From the NCBI GenBank assembly GCA_963827785.1, contig CAWHCT010000044.1, forward strand, positions 1 through 64,000: a DNA stretch of 64,000 nucleotides, written 5' to 3'. This DNA is from Site-B1 sp963827785. Lineage in GTDB: Bacteria > Bacteroidota > Bacteroidia > Flavobacteriales > Flavobacteriaceae. The translations under genes and the position numbers were made by a program. Under the pieces are notes generated by a model. The model was not told the origin of the DNA. It searched no databases and was given only the letters and a program-made list of their open reading frames with translations. Shown piece after piece: positions 25,389-35,804 of the stretch. Each line of letters opens with the position of its first letter. The first letter of the stretch is position 1.

Positions 25389-25868
25389 ATGACTAAACAT
25401 AAACTTTTAATTGATGACTTTGAAGATTGCGATTCATTTGTATTGATCGCCATTCATTCTGCTTTGGAGGATTATCGGATAGCATTTTTACTAAATCAAA
25501 ACTTAAATTTAAAATTAAAGCGAGGCAAGGAAGATCTGGATTTAGGCAAAGCAAAATATTCCATGTTTGAATGGGAAGATACAAGTCAACTTATTACATG
25601 GACTTTAGTATCTAACATTTGTAAAATTGAAGAAGGGATTGAGAATAACCCATCCTCATTGTTTAGTAACGAAGAAAGCATGATCAAAAAATATAATTTG
25701 ATTCCGGAACACAACTCAACAAATTACATTCTTAAGATCATGCATCAAACAGATTTTTTCAGAGAACAAGAAATAATTGATAAATTGTTGTCAATACAAC
25801 AAATAGTAACAGCATATACGGTTGAAACCGAAAGTTTAAAGTCAAAAACCAACCTAATTTTTAAATAA
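25389..25868 (+). CDS. IPExxxVDY family protein
   Basis: 159 aa. This is a Bacteroidota family of unknown function typically found between rnc and pyk, exactly as here. DDFEDCDSFVLIAIHSALEDYRIAFLLNQ-like residues near the start, KLKRGKEDLDL and the central IPE motif are recognisable. The name-giving motif reads IPEHNSTNYILKI (about residues 97-109), so VDY is replaced by TNY. The frame is intact and the stop overlaps the pyk ATG by one base (TAATG), so the protein is probably made and coupled to pyk. No catalytic residues or membrane segment are visible. Confidence 0.85.
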   Translation: MTKHKLLIDDFEDCDSFVLIAIHSALEDYRIAFLLNQNLNLKLKRGKEDLDLGKAKYSMFEWEDTSQLITWTLVSNICKIEEGIENNPSSLFSNEESMIKKYNLIPEHNSTNYILKIMHQTDFFREQEIIDKLLSIQQIVTAYTVETESLKSKTNLIFK

Positions 25869-27316
25869 TGGGAACCATTAACAGAAAGAAAACAAAGATA
25901 GTAGCTACACTTGGGCCGGCAACCAGCAAAAAGGAAACGCTTCTTGCAATGATGGATGAAGGTGTAAATGTATTTAGGATTAATTTTTCTCATGCAGATT
26001 ATAAAGATGTTGAGGAACGGGTCAAAATGATCAGAGAATTAAACATTGAGCACGAGCATAATACTGCGATATTGGCAGATTTACAAGGCCCAAAACTTAG
26101 GGTGGGTGTCATGAAAGATGAAGTAGTGGTAAATGAAGGCGATGAAATTATATTTGCCACTGGAGAAAAATTTGAAGGCACAAAAGAACGTGTTTACATG
26201 ACCTATGACAGATTTCCTCAGGACGCAAAACCAGGTGAGCGAATTTTGCTGGATGATGGTAAACTTATTTTTGAAGTAGTTAGTACTGATAAAAAAAGTG
26301 AAGTCAAAGCTAAGGTGATCCAAGGCGGGCCATTGAAATCTAAAAAGGGGGTGAACCTTCCAAATACAAATATTTCACAGCCTGCTCTTACAGAAAAGGA
26401 TATAGAAGATGCCCTTTTTGCAATTAAACTGGAAGTGGATTGGATAGCCCTTTCTTTTGTAAGGCATGCTGAAGATCTGATGGAATTGCAGGAACTCATC
26501 AAAAAACATAGTAAATATAAGATTCCAATTATTGCTAAAATTGAAAAACCGGAAGCGGTCAAGAATATTGATAAAATTGTATCCTATTGTGATGGGTTGA
26601 TGGTTGCAAGAGGGGATCTTGGTGTTGAGGTTCCTGCGGAAGAGGTGCCATTGATTCAGAAACAACTGGTACTAAGAGCAAAACGAGCACGAATTCCTGT
26701 AATTATTGCAACTCAAATGATGGAATCCATGATCAATAGCCTGACACCGACAAGAGCTGAGGTTAACGACGTCGCCAACTCTGTAATGGATGGGGCAGAT
26801 GCAGTTATGCTGTCGGGAGAAACATCTGTAGGTAGTTATCCTGTGCAGGTAATTGAAAGAATGTCCAGCATCATCAAAAAGGTAGAGAATTCATCATTGA
26901 TCCATGTGCCGCAAATGCCACCAAATATTCGTACTAACAGGTATATTACAAAGTCTGTGTGTTATCATGCAGCACTTATGGCAAACGAAATTAAAGCTAA
27001 AGCCATTTCAACCTTAACAAATAGTGGTTATACGGCTTTTCAAATTTCAGCCTGGAGACCAGACGCACATATTTTAGTATTCTCATCAAACCGAAGGATC
27101 CTAACTCAATTAAATTTACTTTGGGGTGTAAAAGCCTTTTATTATGACAGGTTTGTAAGTACTGATGAAACCATAGAAGATGTAAACGCACTGGCTTGTA
27201 AAAAAGGTTATTTAGAAGTAGGTGATATGCTGGTAAGTTTAGCCGCTATGCCAATTCAGGATAAAGGAATGGTAAACACTTTAAGGATATCTGAAATTAA
27301 TACATGTAGTTTCTAA
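25868..27316 (+). CDS. pyk: pyruvate kinase
   Basis: 482 aa. It transfers phosphate from phosphoenolpyruvate to ADP, the last step of glycolysis. KTKIVATLGPAT and FRINFSHADY begin the barrel domain. The catalytic lysine and Mg ligands are in IAKIEKPEAVKNID (about residue 225) and MVARGDLGVEVP (about 246-257), and ATQMMESMI, TRAEVNDVANSV and DAVMLSGETS follow. The C-terminal domain is complete. It overlaps the IPExxxVDY stop by one base and the convergent dinB gene by 4 bases. Confidence 0.97.
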   Translation: MGTINRKKTKIVATLGPATSKKETLLAMMDEGVNVFRINFSHADYKDVEERVKMIRELNIEHEHNTAILADLQGPKLRVGVMKDEVVVNEGDEIIFATGEKFEGTKERVYMTYDRFPQDAKPGERILLDDGKLIFEVVSTDKKSEVKAKVIQGGPLKSKKGVNLPNTNISQPALTEKDIEDALFAIKLEVDWIALSFVRHAEDLMELQELIKKHSKYKIPIIAKIEKPEAVKNIDKIVSYCDGLMVARGDLGVEVPAEEVPLIQKQLVLRAKRARIPVIIATQMMESMINSLTPTRAEVNDVANSVMDGADAVMLSGETSVGSYPVQVIERMSSIIKKVENSSLIHVPQMPPNIRTNRYITKSVCYHAALMANEIKAKAISTLTNSGYTAFQISAWRPDAHILVFSSNRRILTQLNLLWGVKAFYYDRFVSTDETIEDVNALACKKGYLEVGDMLVSLAAMPIQDKGMVNTLRISEINTCSF

Positions 27317-28413
27317 AAATCGAATTCAAGCTGAACGCTAATGCTCTTTTTTTCAATTTTCTGTGATTTTCTTTCATTATTCAAATTGGAAATTGAAATT
27401 CCGAGCAACCTGACGGAATTATTTAGTTTTTCCTGATAGAGCAATTCCTTCGCAAGTGCTAATATTAAAGTTTTATCGTTTATAAAATAGGGTACTGTCT
27501 TACTTCTGGTTTGCAAAGTAAAATCGCTGTATTTTATTTTAAGAGTGATCGTTTTTCCGGAAACCTTACTTTTTTGAAGTCGTCTTGAAACTTCATCTGT
27601 AATATGATCTAATTTTTCGAGCATAAAAATCTCTGATGACAAATTATTGCTAAAGGTCCTTTCGGCTGCCAAAGATTTTCGTATTCTGTTTGGTTTAACC
27701 TCGCTTTCATGAATACCTCTAACAACATAATAATAGTATTTACCTGATTTCCCGAATTGATCTTCTAAAAACTCAAGGGATTTTTCTTTTAGATCTTTCC
27801 CGGTAAAAATACCAAGCTGATACATTTTTTCAGTCGTCACTTTTCCAACACCATAGAATTTCCGGATGTCTAAGACTTCTAAGAAGGGTAAGACTTCATG
27901 AGGATTTACAGTTTTTTGACCATTGGGTTTATTGTAGTCACTAGCTATTTTGGCGACAAATTTATTAATGGAAATACCAGCTGATGCTGTTAGTCCAAGT
28001 TCATTAAATATTCGTTCCCTTATTTCTTTGGCAATTAAAGTGGCGCTTGGATTTCCTTTTTTATTCTCGGTCACATCGAGATAAGCCTCATCTAAAGAAA
28101 GTGGTTCTACCAAATCTGTATAATCCAGAAAAATAGCCCTTATCTTTTTGGAGATCTCGCCATATCTGTCAAATCTGGGTTTTACAAAAGTCAATTCCGG
28201 ACACAGTCTTTTTGCTTGCATTCCACTCATAGCACTTCTAACACCAAATTTCCTTGCTTCATAGCTCGCTGCACTGACTACACCTCTTTTTTCACTTCCT
28301 CCTACTGCCACTGGCCTGCCTTTTAAGTCAGGGTTATCCAATTGTTCAACCGATGCATAAAATGCATCCATATCAACATGAATAATTTTTCTAATGAGTA
28401 AAGAAACTGACAT
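27313..28413 (-). CDS. dinB: DNA polymerase IV
   Basis: 366 aa from ATG 28413 (MSVSLLIRKIIHVDMDAF). The frame extends upstream to 28581, but that part crosses the divergent neighbour and lacks similarity. Y-family translesion polymerase: catalytic acids in HVDMDAFYASVEQ and LSLDEAYLDVTE (about residue 105), then SAGISINKFVAKIASDYNKP. The little-finger domain includes FSNNLSSEIFMLEKLD. The end SVQLEFDF resembles a beta-clamp binding motif. It copies damaged DNA. It is divergent from the Rossmann gene by about 40 bases. Confidence 0.95.
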   Translation of the reverse strand: MSVSLLIRKIIHVDMDAFYASVEQLDNPDLKGRPVAVGGSEKRGVVSAASYEARKFGVRSAMSGMQAKRLCPELTFVKPRFDRYGEISKKIRAIFLDYTDLVEPLSLDEAYLDVTENKKGNPSATLIAKEIRERIFNELGLTASAGISINKFVAKIASDYNKPNGQKTVNPHEVLPFLEVLDIRKFYGVGKVTTEKMYQLGIFTGKDLKEKSLEFLEDQFGKSGKYYYYVVRGIHESEVKPNRIRKSLAAERTFSNNLSSEIFMLEKLDHITDEVSRRLQKSKVSGKTITLKIKYSDFTLQTRSKTVPYFINDKTLILALAKELLYQEKLNNSVRLLGISISNLNNERKSQKIEKKSISVQLEFDF

Positions 28414-28453
28414 CATGTAAAAATATAATATCTTTATCAAAGACATTCTAAAT

Positions 28454-29116
28454 ATGGGAAAAACAGCCATTATAATTGGCGCAACAGGGCTTACCGGAGG
28501 TTTGTTGTTGAACCGACTTTTACAAGATGAAAGATATGATTCTGTTAAATTATTTAGCAGAAGATCCTGTAAAATAGACAATCCAAAGATTGAAGAGCAT
28601 TTGGTTGATGTGCTTGAATTAGATCAAAATGATAAATATTTTAGCGCAGATGAGGTTTTTTGCTGCATTGGCACAACCAAGTCAAAAACACCTGATGAAG
28701 AGCAATATCTTAAAATTGATTATGGAATTCCTGTAACTACAGCTAAGCTATGTGCAAAAAATAATATTGAAACTTTGGTAGTTCTTTCGGCAATGGGAGC
28801 TGATAAAAAAAGCAAGATTTTCTATAACAGAACCAAAGGCAAAATGGAAGAGGCGGTATTGCAGGAAAGAATTAAAAACGTATATATTCTGCAACCATCT
28901 TTAATTGGAGGTAGTAGAACGGAAAAAAGAACAGGAGAGAAAATAGCTAAAAACGTAATGAGGGCTTTAAACCCACTTTTAGTTGGAAGTTTAAAAAAGT
29001 ATCGTTCTATTCATCCAAATACGATTGTAAATACTATGGTTTGGCTAGCAAACAATGACTATAATACAGGTAGAATCACTTCTGATAAGATTCAGAAAAT
29101 TTCTGATAATTCTTAA
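28454..29116 (+). CDS. NAD(P)-binding Rossmann-fold protein (HTATIP2/TIP30-like)
   Basis: 220 aa atypical short-chain dehydrogenase-like protein. IIIGATGLTGGLLLNRLL (about residues 6-23) is the nucleotide-binding glycine motif. VFCCIGTTKSKT, VVLSAMGADKKSKIFYNRTKG (with YNRTKG in place of YxxxK) and the LQPSLIGGSR block match bacterial HTATIP2-like oxidoreductases. The reaction and partner are unknown. It is transcribed away from dinB, and the lipoprotein gene follows after 40 bases. Confidence 0.85.
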   Translation: MGKTAIIIGATGLTGGLLLNRLLQDERYDSVKLFSRRSCKIDNPKIEEHLVDVLELDQNDKYFSADEVFCCIGTTKSKTPDEEQYLKIDYGIPVTTAKLCAKNNIETLVVLSAMGADKKSKIFYNRTKGKMEEAVLQERIKNVYILQPSLIGGSRTEKRTGEKIAKNVMRALNPLLVGSLKKYRSIHPNTIVNTMVWLANNDYNTGRITSDKIQKISDNS

Positions 29117-29156
29117 AGGATCCATCAGATTTTAAACACTAATTACTAATTAAGCA

Positions 29157-29642
29157 ATGGAAACAATAAAAAATACAATTAATCTTTTGTCACTTATTAT
29201 TGTAGTTTTCTCATGCAAAACTGAATCTAAAAATGAAGCAGCAGAAAGCAAGCTATCAATAACAGAGATTAAAAAAGATTTAACTTCAAAAGGCTATCAG
29301 ACCTTTGATTACATTGATCATGAGACCAAGGATACAATTCTTATGCAGCAATATTTCATGGCATTTTTAAAAAGCGGACCAACACGATCTCAAACCAAGG
29401 AAGAAGCTGATAGTCTGCAAACTCTTCATTTAGACCATCTGCAAAAAATGTACAATTTAGGCTATGCAGATATTTCTGGACCTTTTGGTGATAACGGAGA
29501 CATTAGAGGCATTACTATTTATAACACACCGACCATTGAAATGGCCGATAGTTTAGCAAACAGTGATCCTATGGTCAAATCTGGAAGACTGGTTATTGAA
29601 ATTCATCCGTGGTGGGCAGCAAAAGGATTCTCATTAAGGTGA
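29157..29642 (+). CDS. lipoprotein with YCII-related domain
   Basis: 161 aa. The N terminus has a hydrophobic stretch LLSLIIVVFSCK with a lipobox cysteine at about residue 21, so it is probably an exported lipoprotein. The rest resembles YciI-like ferredoxin-fold proteins: LMQQYFMAFLKSGPTRSQ, LGYADISGPFGDNGDIRG, and MADSLANSDPMVKSGRLVIE before a final HPWWAAKGF. The histidine and aspartate positions of YciI may be partly kept. Function is unknown; an exported YCII domain is less usual than a cytoplasmic one. A strong terminator follows. Confidence 0.75.
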   Translation: METIKNTINLLSLIIVVFSCKTESKNEAAESKLSITEIKKDLTSKGYQTFDYIDHETKDTILMQQYFMAFLKSGPTRSQTKEEADSLQTLHLDHLQKMYNLGYADISGPFGDNGDIRGITIYNTPTIEMADSLANSDPMVKSGRLVIEIHPWWAAKGFSLR

Positions 29643-29660
29643 AGAATATTCTATAATAAA

Positions 29661-29687
29661 AAAGCGCAACCAATTGGGTTGCGCTTT
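29661..29687. terminator. bidirectional terminator between convergent genes
   Basis: AAAGCGCAACC (29661-29671) and GGTTGCGCTTT (29677-29687) form a perfect 11-bp stem with a 5-base loop. It serves both the lipoprotein gene (plus) and the T9SS protein gene (minus). Confidence 0.85.
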
Positions 29688-29710
29688 AAGTTTGATTAAT
29701 GTTAAATCTA

Positions 29711-32700
29711 TTATTCTATGATCACTTTTTTGTCTATAGTCTGATTGCTATCATTTGTAAGGCTAACAATGTACACACCAGAGCTTAGATTGGAAACATC
29801 CAAGCCGTTATCTAAAGTTTGACTGGATAAATTACCATAATTTCTTATGTTTTGACCTAGCATATTAGTCAAGCTTACTTTATTAGCCTGAGTTGACAAT
29901 CCTTTGACATACAGCTTGTGCTCATTGTTATTCACAAAGATCAATGTATTGTCAGTACTAAAATCATTTGTATCTAACGTAGTCGCTTTAAAAACAATAT
30001 CAAAACGATCTCTATCTTCACCGCTTACATCACTTGTAAAGTTATATGCACCAGTTCTAAGATCGAACTCAGTATTAGTCAAATTATCTCTTACAATGAT
30101 AGTCTGGTCTTCAGGTATGTTTTTAAGTTCAAGTATTTCAATTGAATAGTTATAAGTACCTGTGCTGTTAAATACAAGATCTACAACCTTATCTTCTGTA
30201 ATAGGTGAATAAGACTGAATGACCATTTTCTCATCATTTAAATAGCTATTCATGTCATCATCCTGTGGGTCGATGGTTCTGGAATCAAATCCGTAATCAT
30301 ATCCATCGGTAGTTTGTTCGCTGAAACCTAAAACAAAGTTTCTTTTATTCCCATTGGACACGTTTAATTCTAAACGAATAATACCCATTGAATTATTTTC
30401 TGTTGTGGCCGATTGATTTTCAGCATTAGAATTTCTAAAGAAAATAGGTCCATCTGGATCTGATTCTTTTTTGAATACTACGCTGACTGTTATTGAATTC
30501 AATATCTACCATCTTCAACTACTTCAACAAAGAATCCTTGTGCAACCGGAATATATCGTGATGGAGTTTTTACTAGATCCGACACATTTAAATCAGGATT
30601 ATTCCACTGATAAGCAGGCACTTCACTGGATAGGTTAATGGTTCCATAACCACCTTCATATTCTGCCAAATAATGGCTGGCACCTGACCATTGTTCCCAT
30701 AAGTATATTGTTCCAGTTGTGACTCCATCAATTACGTCATTCCCAATTACTGGGATGTTATCCTCAATAAACTTCCTTGCATCCAATGCAGAAGGATAAG
30801 GGTTACCAATTAAAGAAGTTGTTAATGTAACATCTTGTTCACTTTCATTATCAGAATCACCATCAACATCATTAGCTTCCACTAGAATAGTTCCGTTATT
30901 TGGTTTACCAACAAATGTGTATTGTTGTTCATCAGCAGGATCATTAGAACTATGTATACCTTTTTGAGTGTAACCAATACCTGGATCAATTTCAGATAGC
31001 TCATTTATTTGTTGCCAATTGTAATAGGTTTGTCCATTTTGGAATGTATATAACCAGTATCTGCTTATTTGTCCTTCAGCTTCGTATGCATTTGTAAAGT
31101 TAAACCCACTAATGCCGCCTCCATCTTTTATCATTCCAATATTATAATTGGTATTGCTATTGTTTGTAACTGCTTGCACACCCACTGGTGAACTCCAATA
31201 GTTGTACCAGTAAAAATTCAAGTTACCTTCTTGTCTGCGTAATATTCTACCATTTTCACTTGTTATCAATTCACTGTTTTCAGATTGAACCAATTGAGAA
31301 TCGTCTGTAAGATCTATAGTTCCGTTAAGTTCCAGATACCAACCGTTACTTCACTTCCTGATCTCCTGACACAGAAATTGTATTACCATCTTCTAATATT
31401 AAACCATAAGATTTGGAAGTTGAAGAAAGGTTGACATTATTATTAATTCTGAATATAGCCCAAGGTTTTACTGTTGTTGGGTCTTGAATATCCCAAACAT
31501 CACCATTTAACCATGTTGAAGTCGATTCCCAGTCACCATCCTCTTTTGTTTCATAAGGAATTGGTGAGGTTTGTTCCTGAATGGAATTAATATTATATAA
31601 AGTTGCATCTCTTTCAGGATAACCCGACTCGTTAAAAGTTACTCCTCCGGTTATAATATTCATTGGATAATAAGCCTGTAAGATTTGACCAAGGAATAGT
31701 ATTTTCAGTAAAAAAGTCCGTTATATCTCTAGGTACAACTTTTCCCTTTACAACTCCAGTTAAAGGTTGTCCAGGGGTATCAGTATTTTGTTCAATTTCC
31801 TGAAATACCATTTGTTGCATTTGGTCTTCTGTTAATGCAACATCAAACACACGTACTTCATCAATAGATCCTTTAAAATATTCATGAATCTGTTAAGTGA
31901 ATTTTTACCTATAGTAAATTTCATCACTCATTTGAACTTAATAAACCCTGAAATAGATTAGCATTAGATTCTCTAGCTCACCATTAACATATATCATCAG
32001 ATCCACTTGATTGATCATAAACGGCTGCTACATGATACCATTTATTTAAATCAAATCTAGGGTATGATAAGGGAATAAGAGTCTCCATTAACCCTTACCT
32101 TTAAATTCCTGTCATCGTTAACAAATATATTAAATTATCCTGACCCACAACAAACCAATCATCACTCAAATTCGATCATCTAACTTGATCCATGCCATAA
32201 TTGAGGCAGCAGATTTACCATTATTAGTATTTGTGCACTGTCCAAATAATCATCTATACCATCAAAATCTATTGTAGCCGAACCAAATGTAGAAGCATCA
32301 CGATAATCAATCACCACCGACAAAAACACCATCATCAGTGATTCCTAAATCACATCGTATCTGGTAAGTCGTTTGCAGGATCATTGAATTTCATCATTAA
32401 CATCTCGAGGATCATTAGTTCTCCTCCTTCAAATTCATCATCTAAACCATCACCATCTGTATCCGATTCCAAATACCGCAAGAACATATTCGATCCCGTT
32501 TTCATCCATATCCGGAGTTCCATCATTATCAGGAGTCTGTATCCAGGAAGTCAGGAATATCCGTCACCATCTGTATCACTTATATCAAACCCATTGGTAT
32601 AAGCTGTATCCAATCCTGTATTGGGCAAAATCAATCACACCCATTAGGTTGAGCGTAACCTAATGTAGCTTTGAGCTTCCACATTGTCTGGAATACCATC

Positions 32701-34006
32701 ACCATCGGCGTCTATATCTAATTCGTTATTTATGCCATCACCATCTGTATCTTCTCCATATTAAAATTATTAAAGATAGGGGCTTTATAGTCAAATATAT
32801 CACATTGAGTAAATGACATTGCATAATACCTTGTCTGGAGTTATATTTGCATTATCTCTTTTAAGCTGCATTTTTATTTCAAAATAATCATTATTGTCAC
32901 TATTTCATCCGTTGCATCTAGTTTAAATTGAAAATAGGATCTTAAAATTGTATTTGTATGAAAAGCCATCATAAGTAACTGTTCCTGCAGTAATTCCTGC
33001 ATCCATCTCATAATCATCTTGAGTTAACGAAGTTGGATTATCAACTCCGTATGCAGAAGGATTATAATATCTTACAGATTCCTGATAATTATCTGTTCCA
33101 TCACAATCCCAAGTAGTTCCACCAATACTGAATAAGGTTGTGTTGGAATCGTGTTGGTATCATCTGTTGGATCATCAGGGTCATTATCTACTAAAGTAAA
33201 CCGGAATGTTATTCCAGGCACCGTTTCGGATCAGTACCACATTATTAAATCTAATTCTTGTTTGTAAAGAATGTAGGCAACTATTTACCAATCAGTCATC
33301 ATCTAGATCAACTAGAGTTGCATTATCAAGTTCAATAATTTCGACTAACACATCATAACCTTCTGTTGCATTCGAAAATCTATAAACAGCACCTACCTGT
33401 CCAGCACCTCCAGTTTCTGGAGTCGGATCTGAATCTATACACCAGTGCCACTTAAAAATACTAAGGCTGGAACCTGGCAATTAAATTGATTCAAATCTAA
33501 TCCTTCAGCAGTATCTAGAATACCATCATTGTCATCATCTGACATCTATAAGGTCAATTACACCATCAAGATCTGTATCATCAAAATTGCATTGTGTATT
33601 ACTATTTACATTAAAATTTGATTAGGACCACCTGTACTAGTAAGCTGAATTAATATCAATATTTTGATCAGCAATTCCTTCAACTTCTACAGTCAATGAC
33701 CATTCCAACTAGACCAGCCTCCGGCAAAGATCAAACAATTTTACTGAATAATTACCTGCATCAGGATCAACTGTTAAACAGCCTAAATCATAAGTTGCTG
33801 TAAAAACATCAGAACCGGACGATGAAACATGTCGGAATTAGTTAAAATGTTAAATTATTTGCTTGGTCATAAACTTCAACTTTATTTTGAGCAGCATTGT
33901 TTGGCCAGTTTACGGTTATCTTTACTCGGTTAGTTTGAGCAAAAATAAAACTGCTGGATATTAATGCAATTAATAAAAGCAGTTTGCTTGAGTAGTTTTT
34001 TTTCAT
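29711..34006 (-). pseudogene. large T9SS-exported multidomain protein, many frameshifts (LamG-like, TSP3-like linkers, C-terminal sorting domain)
   Basis: About 1430 codons. The start at 34006 encodes a clear signal peptide (MKKNYSSKLLLLIALISSSF, then FAQ). Order of recognisable parts: an N-terminal domain with VKITVNWPNN; aspartate-rich TSP3-like linkers (TDGDG, DDDNDG; about 33.6-32.3 kb); a LamG-like segment with FDVALTEDQMQQ (about 31.8 kb); a segment with WESTSTWLNGDVW (31.5 kb) and SLIGNPYPSALDARKF (30.8 kb); and a type A T9SS sorting domain with GLDVSNLSSGVYIVSL and DKKVIIE at the end. Longer open pieces are 29711-30502, 30499-31293, 31346-31663, 31632-31850 and 33292-33480; between 31.9 and 33.3 kb the frame shifts about every 100 bases. 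This may be a real pseudogene, but the neighbouring damage suggests sequence error. Confidence 0.8.
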
Positions 34007-34265
34007 AGTGTTAGGACATTTAATGGAAAAAAAACAGACCTCAAATCTGCTAATTTTCCTTGTTATTAAATCATTTCTTCAATTAATAGCAGAACTAAAG
34101 TACTTTAAAACCAGTAACTTAATTAATTTATTCGATTAATTATGAGCTATTCTCGTTGAAATGCCGGATAAAAGTTGAAATGTAAAGAAAAAAGGATAAG
34201 ATTATTTTTTTTGGTACGGAGAGATAAGTAGTATAAAAAATAAGGATTTTTACTAAAATAGCAGG

Positions 34266-34569
34266 CTATTTATTAAAGGAATATTCCTTTTCAACCTTGC
34301 AAATCCGGACATGATAACTGCTGTACCATTTTTCTTTCCAATTTTCTGAGCGACTAGATGGTCTAAATTCTGTCTTCCAGTTTTTAATAGCATCTAAACT
34401 GTCCCAATAGCTTATAGTAATTCCAACTGTCATTTCTGGCACTGTCCATTCCTAAAAACCCAGGTTGTTGTTTGGCTAATTCCTCCATCTTTTGGGATGT
34501 TTCATCATAGCCATTTTCAACATCAGTTCTTATTGAAGTGAATATGACAGCGTAATAAGGTTCTTTCAT
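34266..34569 (-). pseudogene. antibiotic biosynthesis monooxygenase-fold protein, one frameshift
   Basis: About 100 residues over two frames: MKEPYYAVIFTSIRTDV, MEELAKQQPGFLGMDSARND, then after the shift near 34440 VGITISYWDSLDAIKNWK and a C-terminal part ending KEYSFNK. Removing one base restores the frame. The pattern of a ferredoxin-like ABM fold, with PGFLGMDSAR and ITISYWDSLDAIKNW, is typical of small YgiN-like proteins. The reaction is unknown. The ATG lies 6 bases after the restored stop of the isoaspartyl peptidase gene, so the two form an operon. Confidence 0.72.
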
Positions 34570-34575
34570 AACAAG

Positions 34576-35680
34576 TCAATCTTTATAAATAGCTATTTTT
34601 ATATCATCCTTGCTAGTCATACTGGCACGATACATTCCGGCTGTATTGAATTCCAAACGCTATATTCCCGTTTTTATCAACCGCAATTATACCGCCATCA
34701 CCTCCTAATTCCGGGACCTTTTTCTGGATTACTTCTTTAGCGGCCTCATCCAAACTCAGACCTTTATATTCCATTAATGCTGAAATGTCATGGGCTACCA
34801 TAGCTCTTATAAAATATTCTCCCCAGCCAGTACTGGATACTGCACAAGTATTGTTGTTGGCATAAGTTCCCGCACCAATAATAGGCGCATCACCAATGCG
34901 TCCCCAGCGTTTATTGGTCATTCCTCCAGTTGAAGTTCCGGCAGCGAGATTTCCATTTTTGTCTAAAGCCACACAGCCAACCGTACCGAATTTATAATCC
35001 TTGGTATCATGATCATAAAAAGCTGATTTTCTGATATTGTCGATTTTTTCTTTTTCCAATTCTTTGACCCGATTTAAGGATCTCATTCTATTTTCAGTAT
35101 AGAAATAAGATGGATCAACGATATCTAAATTTTGTTCTTTAGCAAACTGTTCTGCTCCATCGCCTGACAGCATTACATGTGGAGATCTCTCCATAATTGT
35201 TCGAGCCAGACTTATTGGGTTTTTGACGATTTTCGTTCCGGCGGAGGCACCTGCATTGAGATTTGAACCATCCATAATTGATGCATCTAATTCGTTGGTT
35301 CCGGCATTTGTAAAAACAGCTCCTTTTCCAGCATTGAATAAAGGGGAATCTTCCAAAACAGTAATGGTTTTTTCAACTGCATCAAGACTTGTTCCACCAT
35401 CATTTAAAATCGAATATCCAATTCGAATTGCCTCTTCAAGCTTCTCTTTGTAAGCAGCCTCTTTTTCAGGGGACATATTTTCTTTTAAAATTGTTCCGGC
35501 GCCACCATGAATAGCAATAGCAAATTCATGATTATTATTTTCGAAAGGACTTGGAGGTGGAGGTGGTGGAGGTGATTGAATTTCACTTTCTTTGATTTCG
35601 GAATCAATTAGTCTCCCTTCATTTCTACAATTAAAGAGAAATACAATGCCGACTATTATTAAAAAGATATTTTTTTTCAT
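34576..35680 (-). CDS. exported isoaspartyl peptidase / L-asparaginase (Ntn hydrolase), C-terminal frameshift
   Basis: About 368 aa from ATG 35680 (MKKNIFLIIVGIVFLFNCRNE), a signal peptide with a lipobox cysteine at about residue 18; an ATG at 35707 only lengthens it. A proline run (SPPPPPPPSPF) links to the enzyme. The domain starts FAIAIHGGAGTI, and the autoprocessing site is KFGTVGCVALDKNGNLAAG, where the threonine of GTVG becomes the N-terminal nucleophile. GMTNKRWGRIGDAPIIGAG follows. The family hydrolyses isoaspartyl dipeptides and asparagine. As written the frame ends at 34613 with an odd tail; dropping one G near 34655 gives FEFNTAGMYRASM, the family C terminus, ending at 34576. Confidence 0.9.
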
Positions 35681-35761
35681 AAGAATTCTTAGATAAATTA
35701 AGTGCACTAAAGTTAGTACTTTTTAGGACTGAAGGAATCTGTAAAAGCAACTTTTTATCAG

Positions 35762-35769
35762 TATCTTTG
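35762..35769 (+). promoter_or_regulatory. candidate flavobacterial -7 box for the aldehyde dehydrogenase gene
   Basis: TATCTTTG, an exact TAnnTTTG match, 35 bases before the ATG at 35805. Confidence 0.45.
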
Positions 35770-35804
35770 CCCTAGATTAAATAATTCGTAAAAAACATAT
35801 AAAT

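Noticed and set aside
26081..26665. Several minus-strand frames of 80-114 codons across pyk
   Set aside because: They are shadows of a well-conserved gene and have no coherent domain or start context.
28414..28581. N-terminal extension of dinB of 56 codons
   Set aside because: It overlaps the divergent Rossmann-protein gene, shows no Y-polymerase similarity, and the ATG at 28413 gives the normal start just ahead of the first catalytic motif.
29711..34006. TSP3-like repeats as a CRISPR array or DNA tandem repeat
   Set aside because: The repeat lies at the protein level (aspartate-glycine motifs); the DNA units vary in length and sequence and have no spacer pattern.
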